Assembly: GCF_000518665.1 (NCBI RefSeq)
Contig: NZ_JAEA01000009.1
Coordinates: forward strand, 186,001 to 250,000
From: Microvirga flocculans ATCC BAA-817
GTDB lineage: Bacteria; Pseudomonadota; Alphaproteobacteria; Rhizobiales; Beijerinckiaceae
Direction of reading: 5' to 3'
Length of the DNA stretch: 64,000 bases
Position 1 is the first letter of the stretch. Each line of letters opens with the position of its first letter. Below are positions 41,056 through 49,143 of this stretch, piece by piece. The notes below the pieces were generated by a model. It was given only the letters and a program-made list of their open reading frames with translations. It did no database searches and was not told where the DNA came from. The position numbers and the translations under genes are program-made.

Positions 41056-42705
41056 ATGCCTGGTCGTCAACATGCCGAAAGACTGTGGAATAGCCTGATG
41101 CTCCTGGGCGCTCGCCGCCTGGCGGCCCTGGCCGCGATCGGCCTTGCCGTGTTCCTGTCGGTCGGCATCGGCGCCTATTACCTCAGCAGGCCCGCCCAGG
41201 AGACCCTCTATACGGGCCTCGACCGCGAGGATGTCGGGCGCATGGGAGCGGTCCTCAAGGATGCGGGTATCCCGTTCGACGTCAGCGCCGACGGCACCGC
41301 GCTTCTCGTCAGCTACGGCAACACCGCCCAGGCCCGGATGCTTCTGGCCGAGAAGGGGCTGCCGCACAGCACCAAATCCGGCTATGAGCTTTTCAACGAT
41401 CTCGGTTCCCTCGGCCTGACCTCCTTCATGCAGGAGGTCACCAAGGTGCGCGCGCTCGAAGGCGAGCTCGCACGCACGATCCAGGGAATGAAGGGCGTGA
41501 AGGCCGCCCGCGTTCACATCGTTCTGCCGGATCGCGGCTCCTTCCGCCGTGAGCAGCAGCCCCCCTCCGCCTCGGTGGTGATTCGCACGGTTCCCGCCGA
41601 CGACGCGTCGTCGGCGCAGGCGATCCGGCATCTCGTGGCAGCCGCCATTCCCGGCATGGCCGTGGACAAGGTGACCGTCATGAACACGGACGGCACGCTC
41701 CTGATGTCGGGCGACGATGCCGCCAATGCCTCGACGGGCAAGATGGCGCGGCTCGAGAAGACCATCGGCCTGGAGATCCAGGACAACGTGCGGCGCACCC
41801 TGACCCCGTATCTCGGAAACGGGAACTTCGAGATCAGCGTCGCGGCGCGCCTGAGCACCGACAAGGTCAGCACCAACGAGACGATCTACAACCCCGAATC
41901 GAAGGTCGAGCGCTCCACGCGCACGATCAAGGAGACGGAGGTTTCCCAGAACAAGAGCGGCCAGAAGCCGACGACCGTTCAGCAGAACCTGCCCGACGAG
42001 GCCGTGCGGGCCGAATCGGGCGACAGTTCGAGCGAGGACAATCAGCGCCGCGAGGAGCTGACCAACTACGAGATCTCGTCGAAGACGATCCAGACGATCA
42101 GCGACGGCTATCAGATCAAGAACCTCTCCGTCGCCGTTCTGGTGAACCGGTCGCGCATTGCTTCGCTGCTCGGCGAGGCGGCGACGCCTGCGGAGATGGA
42201 TGCCAGAATCCAGGAGATCGAGCAGCTGGTCTCGTCCGCAATCGGCTTCAACAAGACCCGCGGCGACCAGATCAAGGTCGCGGCCGTGAACTTCGTCGAC
42301 GACGGCGGCATGCTCCAGCCGGTGCCGGGCCCCTCGGTGACGGAAATTCTCATGCGCCAGTTCGGGACGGTCGTGAATGCGCTGACCATCCTCGCCCTGT
42401 GCGCCATGATGATCTGGTTCGGGTTGCGCCCCGCCGTGCGCATGCTGGTGGCCCGCCATCAGGCTGAGCTCGAGCTCCAGCGGGAGCAGGCCGCCGCTCT
42501 GGCCGCGGCCGAGGCCGAAGCCGCCCTCGCGGAGAGCGTCGAGGCCAACAGGGTTGCGCAGCAGATGGCCCTGGAGGCGGCCGAGCCCCAGAGCCTCATC
42601 GAGATGCCCCGCACGCCGCAGCGCAAGCTGGAGCAGATCGTCGAGCTCAGTGAGGAGCAGGCGGCGGCCGTTCTCAAGCAATGGCTCGGGCGGGAGGCCG
42701 CATAA
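41056..42705 (+). CDS. fliF: Flagellar MS-ring protein FliF
   Basis: This 549-residue FliF forms the MS and inner C-ring base in the inner membrane. Two membrane helices flank the periplasmic ring domain: LAALAAIGLAVFLSVGIGAYYL near the N-terminus and LTILALCAMMIWFGLRPAVRML near 440. YscJ-like ring motifs are YTGLDREDVGRMGAVLKDAGIPF and LARTIQGMKGVKAARVHIVLPDRGSF. The C-terminal tail RKLEQIVELSEEQAAAVLKQWLGREAA binds FliG. It heads a second unit and shares its last base with the next gene. Confidence 0.95.
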   Translation: MPGRQHAERLWNSLMLLGARRLAALAAIGLAVFLSVGIGAYYLSRPAQETLYTGLDREDVGRMGAVLKDAGIPFDVSADGTALLVSYGNTAQARMLLAEKGLPHSTKSGYELFNDLGSLGLTSFMQEVTKVRALEGELARTIQGMKGVKAARVHIVLPDRGSFRREQQPPSASVVIRTVPADDASSAQAIRHLVAAAIPGMAVDKVTVMNTDGTLLMSGDDAANASTGKMARLEKTIGLEIQDNVRRTLTPYLGNGNFEISVAARLSTDKVSTNETIYNPESKVERSTRTIKETEVSQNKSGQKPTTVQQNLPDEAVRAESGDSSSEDNQRREELTNYEISSKTIQTISDGYQIKNLSVAVLVNRSRIASLLGEAATPAEMDARIQEIEQLVSSAIGFNKTRGDQIKVAAVNFVDDGGMLQPVPGPSVTEILMRQFGTVVNALTILALCAMMIWFGLRPAVRMLVARHQAELELQREQAAALAAAEAEAALAESVEANRVAQQMALEAAEPQSLIEMPRTPQRKLEQIVELSEEQAAAVLKQWLGREAA

Positions 42706-43352
42706 TGGCCGCGAGCATCGCCAGCCTGCTCGCCGATTTCTCGCCGCTGCCGGGCGGCGAGAACGCGGGCATCGCCATCCTCAAGCCGGTCAGGACGGCC
42801 AGCGAACCGCCCGTCGAGCCCCCTGTTCCTGTCGTGGATCGCCATGCCGACCTCATCCACGCGGCCGAGGCGCGGGTGAGGGAAGAGGAAAGGGAAGCGG
42901 CCCGCAAAACGCTCGAGGATGCGATCGTCGCCGAGAAGGCGCGCCATGAGGACGAACTGGCGATGCAACGAACCCTCTGGGTCGAGCAGCAGGGCCAGCA
43001 GCTTTCCATGCAGATCGTGGAGGCCCTGGGGCGGATCGAGCTGATCGTCTCCGAGAGAGTGGCCGCCATCCTGAAGCCGTTCGTGACCGAGGCCTTTCGC
43101 CAGCAGAGCATCGCCGAGTTCAAGGAAAGCCTCGCGACGCTGCTTTTCGACGGCGAGACGAAGCTCATGCGGATCGCCGGGCCCGAGGATGTCCTCGCCG
43201 CCATCGGGCACGATCTGGGTTCACGCGCGAGCCTGCTGGAATTCCTGCCCGGAGACCATGTCGAGGTCAGCGTCGTGGCTCAGGAAACGACCATTCAGAC
43301 ACAGTTGAGCGCCTGGGCGGTCCGGCTGGAACAGGCTTTGAAGGCTGAATAA
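42705..43352 (+). CDS. FliH-like flagellar assembly protein
   Basis: This is 215 residues from ATG 42705, in a TAATG overlap with fliF. Residues about 45-105 form a charged coiled coil (ADLIHAAEARVREEEREAARKTLEDAIVAEKARHEDEL), followed by a compact C-terminal domain (EALGRIELIVSERVAAILKPF ... EVSVVAQETTIQTQLSAWAVRLEQALK). This layout, and the position after fliF, fit FliH, the regulator of the FliI ATPase, but sequence identity to enterobacterial FliH is not visible by eye. A separate fliH is not seen elsewhere in the window. Confidence 0.6.
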   Translation: MAASIASLLADFSPLPGGENAGIAILKPVRTASEPPVEPPVPVVDRHADLIHAAEARVREEEREAARKTLEDAIVAEKARHEDELAMQRTLWVEQQGQQLSMQIVEALGRIELIVSERVAAILKPFVTEAFRQQSIAEFKESLATLLFDGETKLMRIAGPEDVLAAIGHDLGSRASLLEFLPGDHVEVSVVAQETTIQTQLSAWAVRLEQALKAE

Positions 43353-43354
43353 CG

Positions 43355-44587
43355 ATGTCACAGTCAGGCAAGCATGAAATCGTTATCGTCCGCAGAGGCG
43401 ACGACGGCGAAGAGGCGGTCAAGGGCGGGACATGGAAGATCGCGCACGCGGACTTCATGACCGCGATGATGGCGTTCTTTCTCGTGATGTGGCTGATCAG
43501 CGTGGCCGACGAGGAGACCCGCAGCGGCGTCGCCAACTATTTCAACCCGGTCCAGCTCGCACAATCGACGCCCAACAAGAAGGGGCTCGACGATCCGCAG
43601 CAGGCGCCCCCCGACAACGAGACGGACAATACCAAGGACGGCAAGCAGAAGGGCAGCGGCGAGGGAACGGGCGGCAAGTCGCACCAGCTGCGAAAGCCGC
43701 GCTTCAAGGAAGGCGCGCTCTTCCAGGATCCTTATGCCGTTCTGGCCAAGATCGCCGAGGAAGTCGAGGCGAACCCGCACGACACGCTCGGCGCGGATGT
43801 GACGCCCGGCGAGAGCGACAGGCCCGGTCTCAAGTCCGGGGATGCCTTCCGCGATCCGTTCGATCCCCTGTACTGGCAGGTCGCGCCTGTGGACGAGCTG
43901 AAGACGGAAACGCCGGCAAAGCCCGGAACGGCCCCGCCCGCCCCGCCGAAGGCCCTGATGGATGCGGTCGCGGCCCTGAGCCAGAAGCCGCAGACCGGCA
44001 AGACGGGTGGAGCGCAGGACGGGCAATCCCCGAATCAGGCGGTGCCAGGAAATCAGCAGCCCGTTTCCGGCGCCGAGCCGGGCACCGGACCCGGCGCGGA
44101 GCCGAAGGCGTCCGCCGTCACGGAGGGCGACCTCAAGGCGGCGGAGCTGAAGCGCGAAATTCTCAAGGCCGTTCAGCCCTCGAAGGATACATCGCCACAG
44201 CCGCAGATCGAGGTTCGCCGGACGGGAGCCGGAACGCTGATCAGCCTTACGGACGACTTCGATTTCACGATGTTCGCCGTGGGCTCGGCGGAGCCGCATG
44301 CCAAGGTCGTCCGTGCGATGGCGGAGATTGCGAAGATCCTGCAGGCTCGTCCGGGCAAGATCGTCATCCGCGGCCACACGGATGCGCGGCCCTTCAAATC
44401 TCCCACCTATGACAACTGGCGCCTCTCGCATGCCCGGGCCCAGATGGCGCTCTACATGCTCGTTCGCGGCGGGTTGGACGAGAGCAGGATCGTGCGCGTG
44501 GAGGGCCATGCCGACCGCGAACCGAAGATCCCCGGCAACCCGAACGCGGACCAGAATCGCCGGGTTGAGATTCTCTTGCAGGAGTAA
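43355..44587 (+). CDS. motB: Flagellar stator protein MotB
   Basis: This 410-residue proton-channel stator protein carries the critical aspartate at Asp33 in KIAHADFMTAMMAFFLVMWLISV, its single membrane helix. A long Pro/Gly/Lys-rich periplasmic linker (about 60-280) contains RKPRFKEGALFQDPYAVLAKIAEEV. The OmpA-like peptidoglycan-binding domain shows GKIVIRGHTDARPF and NWRLSHARAQMALYMLVRGGLDESRIVRVEGHADREP. The length exceeds E. coli MotB (308 aa) and agrees with rhizobial MotB. It is two bases after the fliH-like gene and 8 before motC. Confidence 0.95.
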   Translation: MSQSGKHEIVIVRRGDDGEEAVKGGTWKIAHADFMTAMMAFFLVMWLISVADEETRSGVANYFNPVQLAQSTPNKKGLDDPQQAPPDNETDNTKDGKQKGSGEGTGGKSHQLRKPRFKEGALFQDPYAVLAKIAEEVEANPHDTLGADVTPGESDRPGLKSGDAFRDPFDPLYWQVAPVDELKTETPAKPGTAPPAPPKALMDAVAALSQKPQTGKTGGAQDGQSPNQAVPGNQQPVSGAEPGTGPGAEPKASAVTEGDLKAAELKREILKAVQPSKDTSPQPQIEVRRTGAGTLISLTDDFDFTMFAVGSAEPHAKVVRAMAEIAKILQARPGKIVIRGHTDARPFKSPTYDNWRLSHARAQMALYMLVRGGLDESRIVRVEGHADREPKIPGNPNADQNRRVEILLQE

Positions 44588-44595
44588 GGGCGGTG

Positions 44596-45876
44596 ATGAA
44601 ACCTCTTCCGGTCGCTCTTGGCGTGGTTCTCATGACGGTTGCCGCCGGCATGGCGGCCCGGGCCGAGACGCCTGTCGATGCGGGTTCGGAAAAGGCGGCG
44701 GCGCCTTTTCCCGCGCCGGCAATCCCCGGTCCAGTCCAGATGGTGCGCACCCTGCACCTGATGCAGGATCAGATCGCGATCGGCTCCACCGAGGCGCATC
44801 TCGGCCAGCGCGGCCTCCTGAACATTCTGGACGAGCGGTTCATGCAGTTCGAGCCCGAGATCTGGCGGAACGGCAAGAATGTCCGTGCCGCGGTCTCCTT
44901 CGTGCTCAGCGGAGGCAATCCCGGCATCCTGCGCAAGCTCCTGGAACTCGGCTCCTCCGTTCTCACCGAGGCCGACAGGCCTCTGGTCGAGGGGGCCCTC
45001 GCCTATGTGGAGGGACGGGAGGAGGCCGCGCATGAGGCGCTCTCCGCGATCGACCCGCATGCGCTGCCTCCCTCCTTCGGCGCTCAGCTGGCCCTGGTCC
45101 AGTCGGCGCTGCTGGTGCGTAAAAACCCTGCCAAGTCGGATGAGCTTCTGGACTTCGTGAGGCTCCAGGCACCCGGAACGCTGTTCGAGGAAGCGGCCTT
45201 GCGCCGGCAGGTCTTCGTGGCGAGCCAGACCCATCATATCGCGAAATTCCAGTTGCTCGCGACGGATTACCTGAGGCGTTACCGCCATTCGATCTACGCG
45301 GGCAACTTCCGCCAGCGCCTGGCTTCGGCGCTGACCCGCATCGACTTCGCGAAGGAATCCTCGCGCTTCGACGGTTTCGTGGCGATGATGAACGAACTGG
45401 AGCCGGAGGCGAGGCGCGATCTCTACCTCCTTGCGGCCCGCGCCTCCATCGAGCAGGGATTTACGGTTTCGGCGCGTCTCCTGGCCGACAAGGCTGCGGA
45501 GCTGTCGGAAACCGACAAGGCCAGCGCGACACGCGCGAAACTCTACCGGGCGGCTTCGATGATCGTTTCGCCGCAGACGATTCACGATGCGGTCGGAACG
45601 CTGCAGGACATCGACCGGTCCGTCCTTGCGCCAAGCGATCTCGCCCTGCTCGATTCCGCTATCGGGATGGCGGGCCAGATCCGCACCATGCCGGGCCAGA
45701 TTCCGGTCCAGAGTGCCGAGGCGAAGCCGTCGGTGACCAAGGTGTCCGCCGACAACAAGCCTTCCTCCGACGCGGCGACGCAAGGGCTGGAACAGCTTCA
45801 GGCGTTATCAAGGGCTCGCGATGCGCTCAAGCGCGTCGATCAACTGATCAAGAACCAGGCATCGCCCCCTCAATGA
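44596..45876 (+). CDS. motC: Chemotaxis/motility protein MotC
   Basis: This is 426 residues from ATG 44596; a GTG one codon upstream is possible. It has a signal peptide (VALGVVLMTVAAGMAARAE) and an all-alpha periplasmic body, including EIWRNGKNVRAAVSFVLSGGNPGILRKLLELG, VRLQAPGTLFEEAALRRQVFVASQ and YLRRYRHSIYAGNFRQRLASALTRIDF, which I recognise from rhizobial MotC. MotC binds the MotB periplasmic part in S. meliloti and is needed for fast swimming. Its stop overlaps fliK by four bases. Its chaperone MotE is at 38390. Confidence 0.88.
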   Translation: MKPLPVALGVVLMTVAAGMAARAETPVDAGSEKAAAPFPAPAIPGPVQMVRTLHLMQDQIAIGSTEAHLGQRGLLNILDERFMQFEPEIWRNGKNVRAAVSFVLSGGNPGILRKLLELGSSVLTEADRPLVEGALAYVEGREEAAHEALSAIDPHALPPSFGAQLALVQSALLVRKNPAKSDELLDFVRLQAPGTLFEEAALRRQVFVASQTHHIAKFQLLATDYLRRYRHSIYAGNFRQRLASALTRIDFAKESSRFDGFVAMMNELEPEARRDLYLLAARASIEQGFTVSARLLADKAAELSETDKASATRAKLYRAASMIVSPQTIHDAVGTLQDIDRSVLAPSDLALLDSAIGMAGQIRTMPGQIPVQSAEAKPSVTKVSADNKPSSDAATQGLEQLQALSRARDALKRVDQLIKNQASPPQ

Positions 45877-47222
45877 GCCGTTTAGATCTTCTCATGCAGA
45901 TGAACCCCAGGCTCGTTGATGCGGCCGCATCGCGCATTCCCTCTTCCAATGCCGAATCCAAGGAGGGCGGCACGGGCGAGGGGAAGGGATTCGATGTTCT
46001 TCTTCAAGGGCTCTCGAACGATATCAAGTCCGGCGCGGCTCAGGAGGAAAGCCTTCTCAGCAGCCTTCTGGACGAGACGGATCTCAAGGGGGCCGATGGG
46101 GAGTCAGGCCTGTCCGATGCGGGAGCGCTCGCGGGGCCGCAAGGCGCAACAGATCCTCAATCCGGAAGCGCCGTCTATACGCTCCTCGAAAATCTTCTTC
46201 CCCGAATCCTGGAACAGGCGTCTCCCGGCAAGGGAACTGCAACGGATCGGAACGGGCGATCCCTGCTCCCTTCATCCCTGGCGATGTCTCAGGATGACGC
46301 CGATGGAAGCGCGCTCATGAATCCGGCTCTCGGATCGAAACTCGCGGTCTCCGTCCAGGGCCAGGAAACCCATTTCAGGCCCGTGGTGGAGAATTTCGAG
46401 ACGGTTCTCACGGAGGCCGCCGAGCCCATGGTGGAGGCAAAGCCGGGGCAGGCTCCGAAGGACGTCTCGTCGCAGACGCCCAAGGACGATGCTTCTCTCA
46501 TCGACCCCAGCACTCTCGCCGAAACGGCACCGGCGGAAGAGGGCGATGCATTCGCTCTCGCGCGGAATGCCGGTGAGAGGAATGTCGGAGGCGGCCTCGC
46601 CGAACGGCATGCCGACCGGATCGAGATGCAGAAGAATGCGCCGAACGGCGTGAAGGGGGAGGGGCATACGCTCCCATCCTCAACGCTTCATCAGCTCGCC
46701 GGAGCGATCCTGAAGGATGTGAAGCTGGCCGCGCAGAATCATGCGCCGTCCTTCCATGGCGACATGATGAATCGCGTGACCGTCGCGCGGGCTTCCGCAG
46801 GGGTTCTGAGAGTTCTGAATCTTCAGCTCAACCCGGCGGAGCTGGGCGTCGTCACCATCCGGATGCGACTGGCGGGCGACGGCCTTGAAATGGAGCTCCA
46901 TGCTGAACGGGAGGAGACGGCCGAACTTCTCAGGAACGATGCCGACAAGCTGTCGGGCCTGCTGAAGGCGTCCGGCTACCGCCCCGATATGATCACCATT
47001 CAGTCGACCGAAGCCTCGACCAATGACCGTCAATCTTTCCAACGTTCTTCGCAGGGACAGCCATCGCAGGGGCAGGATTTCCAGCAGGGGGGCGCGGCCG
47101 GCCAGGGCGGATCGTCCCAGCACCGGAGCGAGCATCATGGCAGGGATGCCGCTCATCCGCGCCGCGATGCGCCGGACGACCGCAGCGCTGGCGGTGGCCT
47201 GTCTCCTGGCATCTACCTTTAA
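45873..47222 (+). CDS. fliK: Flagellar hook-length control protein FliK
   Basis: This 449-residue FliK has a long, low-conservation secreted N-terminal ruler (1-300). Its C-terminal hook-binding domain reads VLRVLNLQLNPAELGVVTIRMRLAGDGLEMELHAEREETAELLRNDADKLSGLLKASGYRPD (about 310-375). A Gln/Gly/Ser-rich tail follows. The position after motC matches S. meliloti, where motC-fliK follow motB. It overlaps the next gene by 86 bases. Confidence 0.87.
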   Translation: MSRLDLLMQMNPRLVDAAASRIPSSNAESKEGGTGEGKGFDVLLQGLSNDIKSGAAQEESLLSSLLDETDLKGADGESGLSDAGALAGPQGATDPQSGSAVYTLLENLLPRILEQASPGKGTATDRNGRSLLPSSLAMSQDDADGSALMNPALGSKLAVSVQGQETHFRPVVENFETVLTEAAEPMVEAKPGQAPKDVSSQTPKDDASLIDPSTLAETAPAEEGDAFALARNAGERNVGGGLAERHADRIEMQKNAPNGVKGEGHTLPSSTLHQLAGAILKDVKLAAQNHAPSFHGDMMNRVTVARASAGVLRVLNLQLNPAELGVVTIRMRLAGDGLEMELHAEREETAELLRNDADKLSGLLKASGYRPDMITIQSTEASTNDRQSFQRSSQGQPSQGQDFQQGGAAGQGGSSQHRSEHHGRDAAHPRRDAPDDRSAGGGLSPGIYL

Positions 47223-47790
47223 CGGCCTCGCCGTCGTCCCTGCGCAGGCACAGCCCCAGGCGGGATTGTGCGAACGGGAAATGATGCGCGCGTCGGCAAA
47301 ATACGGCGTTCCCCTGGGCATGCTCTATTCGGTCGGTCTCACCGAGACGGGCCGTCGCGGAAGCCTGCAGCCCTATGCCATGAACGTCGAAGGCAAGGCG
47401 GTGTTCTCCAACAGCATGGTGGAAGCCATGCAGAAATTCGACGAGGCCAGGCGCTCCGGCGCCAGGCTCATCGACCTGGGCTGCATGCAGATCAACCATC
47501 TCTACCATCGGGAGAATTTCTCGTCCCTTGAGAGCATGCTGGATCCGCGCAGCAATGTGGAATACGCGGCCCGCTTTCTGCGTGAGCTGAAGGCCCGCCA
47601 CGAGACCTGGACGATGGCCGTCGCCCGCTATCATGCAGGCCCCAACAACGATCCCGCCCAAAAGCGCTATGTCTGCCGCGTCATCGCCAACATGGTGGCG
47701 ACGGGATTCGGGCAATGGACTCCCGGCGCGCGCGCCTTCTGCGCGGACGATCCCGGGCTGAGCCGCGGGCAGACGGTTTCCGACGGATAG
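47137..47790 (+). CDS. Flagellar-cluster lytic transglycosylase
   Basis: This is 217 residues from ATG 47137 (GGAGC site); ATGs at 47146 and 47167 are alternatives. The signal peptide is MRRTTAALAVACLLASTFNGLAVVPAQA. The SLT domain shows YGVPLGMLYSVGLTETGRRGSLQPYAMNVEGKA (Glu in LTETG as likely acid), IDLGCMQINHLYH and WTMAVARYHAGPNND. A transglycosylase here would open the wall for the rod, a task done by FlgJ elsewhere; no flgJ is seen in the window. It overlaps fliK and ends the fliF unit. Confidence 0.85.
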   Translation: MAGMPLIRAAMRRTTAALAVACLLASTFNGLAVVPAQAQPQAGLCEREMMRASAKYGVPLGMLYSVGLTETGRRGSLQPYAMNVEGKAVFSNSMVEAMQKFDEARRSGARLIDLGCMQINHLYHRENFSSLESMLDPRSNVEYAARFLRELKARHETWTMAVARYHAGPNNDPAQKRYVCRVIANMVATGFGQWTPGARAFCADDPGLSRGQTVSDG

Positions 47791-47830
47791 GAGCTGGGCG
47801 CGGCGGATCGTCCTGTCCCGCGCATCTTTT

Positions 47831-47922
47831 AGAGCCGATTTCACGTCCGTGGAATCGGATCTTTTCTTTGCCATGCCGCATTCATGACGGCGAACCGGAT
47901 CCACATCGCCGAAAAATGCTCT
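47831..47922 (-). repeat. Dispersed intergenic repeat, copy C
   Basis: On the minus strand it begins in the TAG stop of the lipoprotein gene (TAGAGCATTTTTCGGCG), runs through GATGTGGATCCGG and CGCCGTCATGAATGCGG, and ends in a hairpin with AGATCCGATTCCAC and GTGAAATCGGCTCT arms (one G-T pair, one mismatch). Compared with copy A the inner spacer is longer. The convergent transglycosylase gene ends 40 bases away. Confidence 0.85.
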
Positions 47923-48616
47923 ATCGCGTCATCGTCACGTCGATATCCGATCCGCTCAGCTTGCCGTTGAGGGCGGCTTCCGCTCCGGTGAGCCTCGCGA
48001 CGACCTTTCCGCGCGAGAACAGAAGCACCTGATCGTCGCGGAAGCTCCATCCGTTGACGCTGCGCATGCCCTCGTGCGAGCAGCCCTGCGTCGAGGCCTT
48101 GTAGAGATCGAGTGAGGGGACGCTTGAGAGCTGAACGCGGCAGGAGGCCGATCCGACGGCCGCCTTCCAAGTTCCGGAATAGGACGATGCGCGCCGGGGA
48201 GAGGTGAAGACGCCGGGCGGGCTCGCATGCGCCGGGGCGCCGGATTCAGGGGCGGGAAGAGGCGGCTGGGCCGGCGCGGCGACCGGCGCGCCGCCTTGCT
48301 CCGGCGCAGGCATCGGCTCTGCCGCGTGCGGAAACGGCGAAGGCCCCATATCCGGCTCCAGGCGAACTGCGTAGGCCCGCGCACGGGCCTGGTCCAATGC
48401 GCGGTCTTCCGCGACATAGGCGGGATCGACCGGGCCCGCGCCGCCATAGGGCGCAGGCTCGACAGGCCGCGGCCCCCAGGGTGCGGGGTAGTCCGGATAG
48501 CTTCTCTTCACATGCCTGGGACCCCAAGGCCCCTGACTGTAGATCGTGTCGGTCGAGTTGCAGGCGGACAGGGCAGCCGTGCTTAAGATCGCCGTTGTCA
48601 GGACTATGCGCTTCAT
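47921..48616 (-). CDS. AprI/Inh-family lipoprotein (Omp19-like)
   Basis: This 231-residue protein has a lipoprotein signal, MKRIVLTTAILSTAALSACNS, with Cys19 as lipid site. Residues 25-140 are a Pro/Ala/Gly-rich linker. The C-terminal ~85 residues fit the AprI/Inh fold: SGTWKAAVGSASCRVQLSS ... YKASTQGCS ... VNGWSFRDDQVLLFSRGKVVARLTG ... GSDIDVTMTR, with the two cysteines expected to form the family's disulfide. Known relatives are Erwinia Inh, Pseudomonas AprI and Brucella Omp19, a broad protease inhibitor lipoprotein. It sits, on the opposite strand, between flagellar genes. Location: outer membrane, periplasmic or surface-exposed side. Confidence 0.75.
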   Translation of the reverse strand: MKRIVLTTAILSTAALSACNSTDTIYSQGPWGPRHVKRSYPDYPAPWGPRPVEPAPYGGAGPVDPAYVAEDRALDQARARAYAVRLEPDMGPSPFPHAAEPMPAPEQGGAPVAAPAQPPLPAPESGAPAHASPPGVFTSPRRASSYSGTWKAAVGSASCRVQLSSVPSLDLYKASTQGCSHEGMRSVNGWSFRDDQVLLFSRGKVVARLTGAEAALNGKLSGSDIDVTMTR

Positions 48617-48639
48617 GATGGTCGCATGCCGGCCTTACG

Positions 48640-49143
48640 TCAGTGAAGCGCCGTGTCGGGCGGGCAATAGGACGACTTGAACCGCAGGGGTAGCGGCTTC
48701 AGGCGGGCCGAGGACAGGATCCGCGCGAAGGAAGAGGGGTTGAAGTCGGTCCACTGGATGGCGGCATCGAGCAGGAGCTCGTTGATCTTCACGCCGATAT
48801 GGCAATCCTCGAAGATCAATTGGAAGAAGACGGTGACGGAATCATGCACGAACTCCATCTCCAGAACGATGGAGGAGAGTTCCTCACGCCCTGTTTCGAC
48901 ATGAGAGATATAGCCATACGACAATGTCTCTCCCTTGAAATACAGTTCCGCGGCTGCGGTCAGCATTTCGCGCATGTTGCCGTGCAGTTGGTTGTCGGCA
49001 TAGGACCTGATGATCTCGGCGTCCGTGAGGCAGAAATCGGCGATCACGTCCTTGATGTTGCATGCCAGCACTTCTTCGAAAGCACGCATGTCCATGCTTT
49101 CTCTCGACGAAGCCGCCATGAAGGCGGTGTGAAGGCTTCTCAT
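48640..49143 (-). CDS. Unknown protein translationally coupled to flhB
   Basis: This 167-residue protein starts in an ATGA overlap with the flhB stop, so its translation is tied to flhB. I see no signal peptide or membrane segment. It is mixed alpha/beta with EELSSIVLEMEFVHDSVTVFFQLIFEDCHIGVKINELLLDAAIQW in the second half and CNIKDVIADFCLTDAEIIRSYADNQLHGNMREML in the first. I do not recognise a family. The location at the end of the motA-fliM-fliN-fliG-flhB unit suggests a flagellar role (inference). Confidence 0.72.
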   Translation of the reverse strand: MRSLHTAFMAASSRESMDMRAFEEVLACNIKDVIADFCLTDAEIIRSYADNQLHGNMREMLTAAAELYFKGETLSYGYISHVETGREELSSIVLEMEFVHDSVTVFFQLIFEDCHIGVKINELLLDAAIQWTDFNPSSFARILSSARLKPLPLRFKSSYCPPDTALH

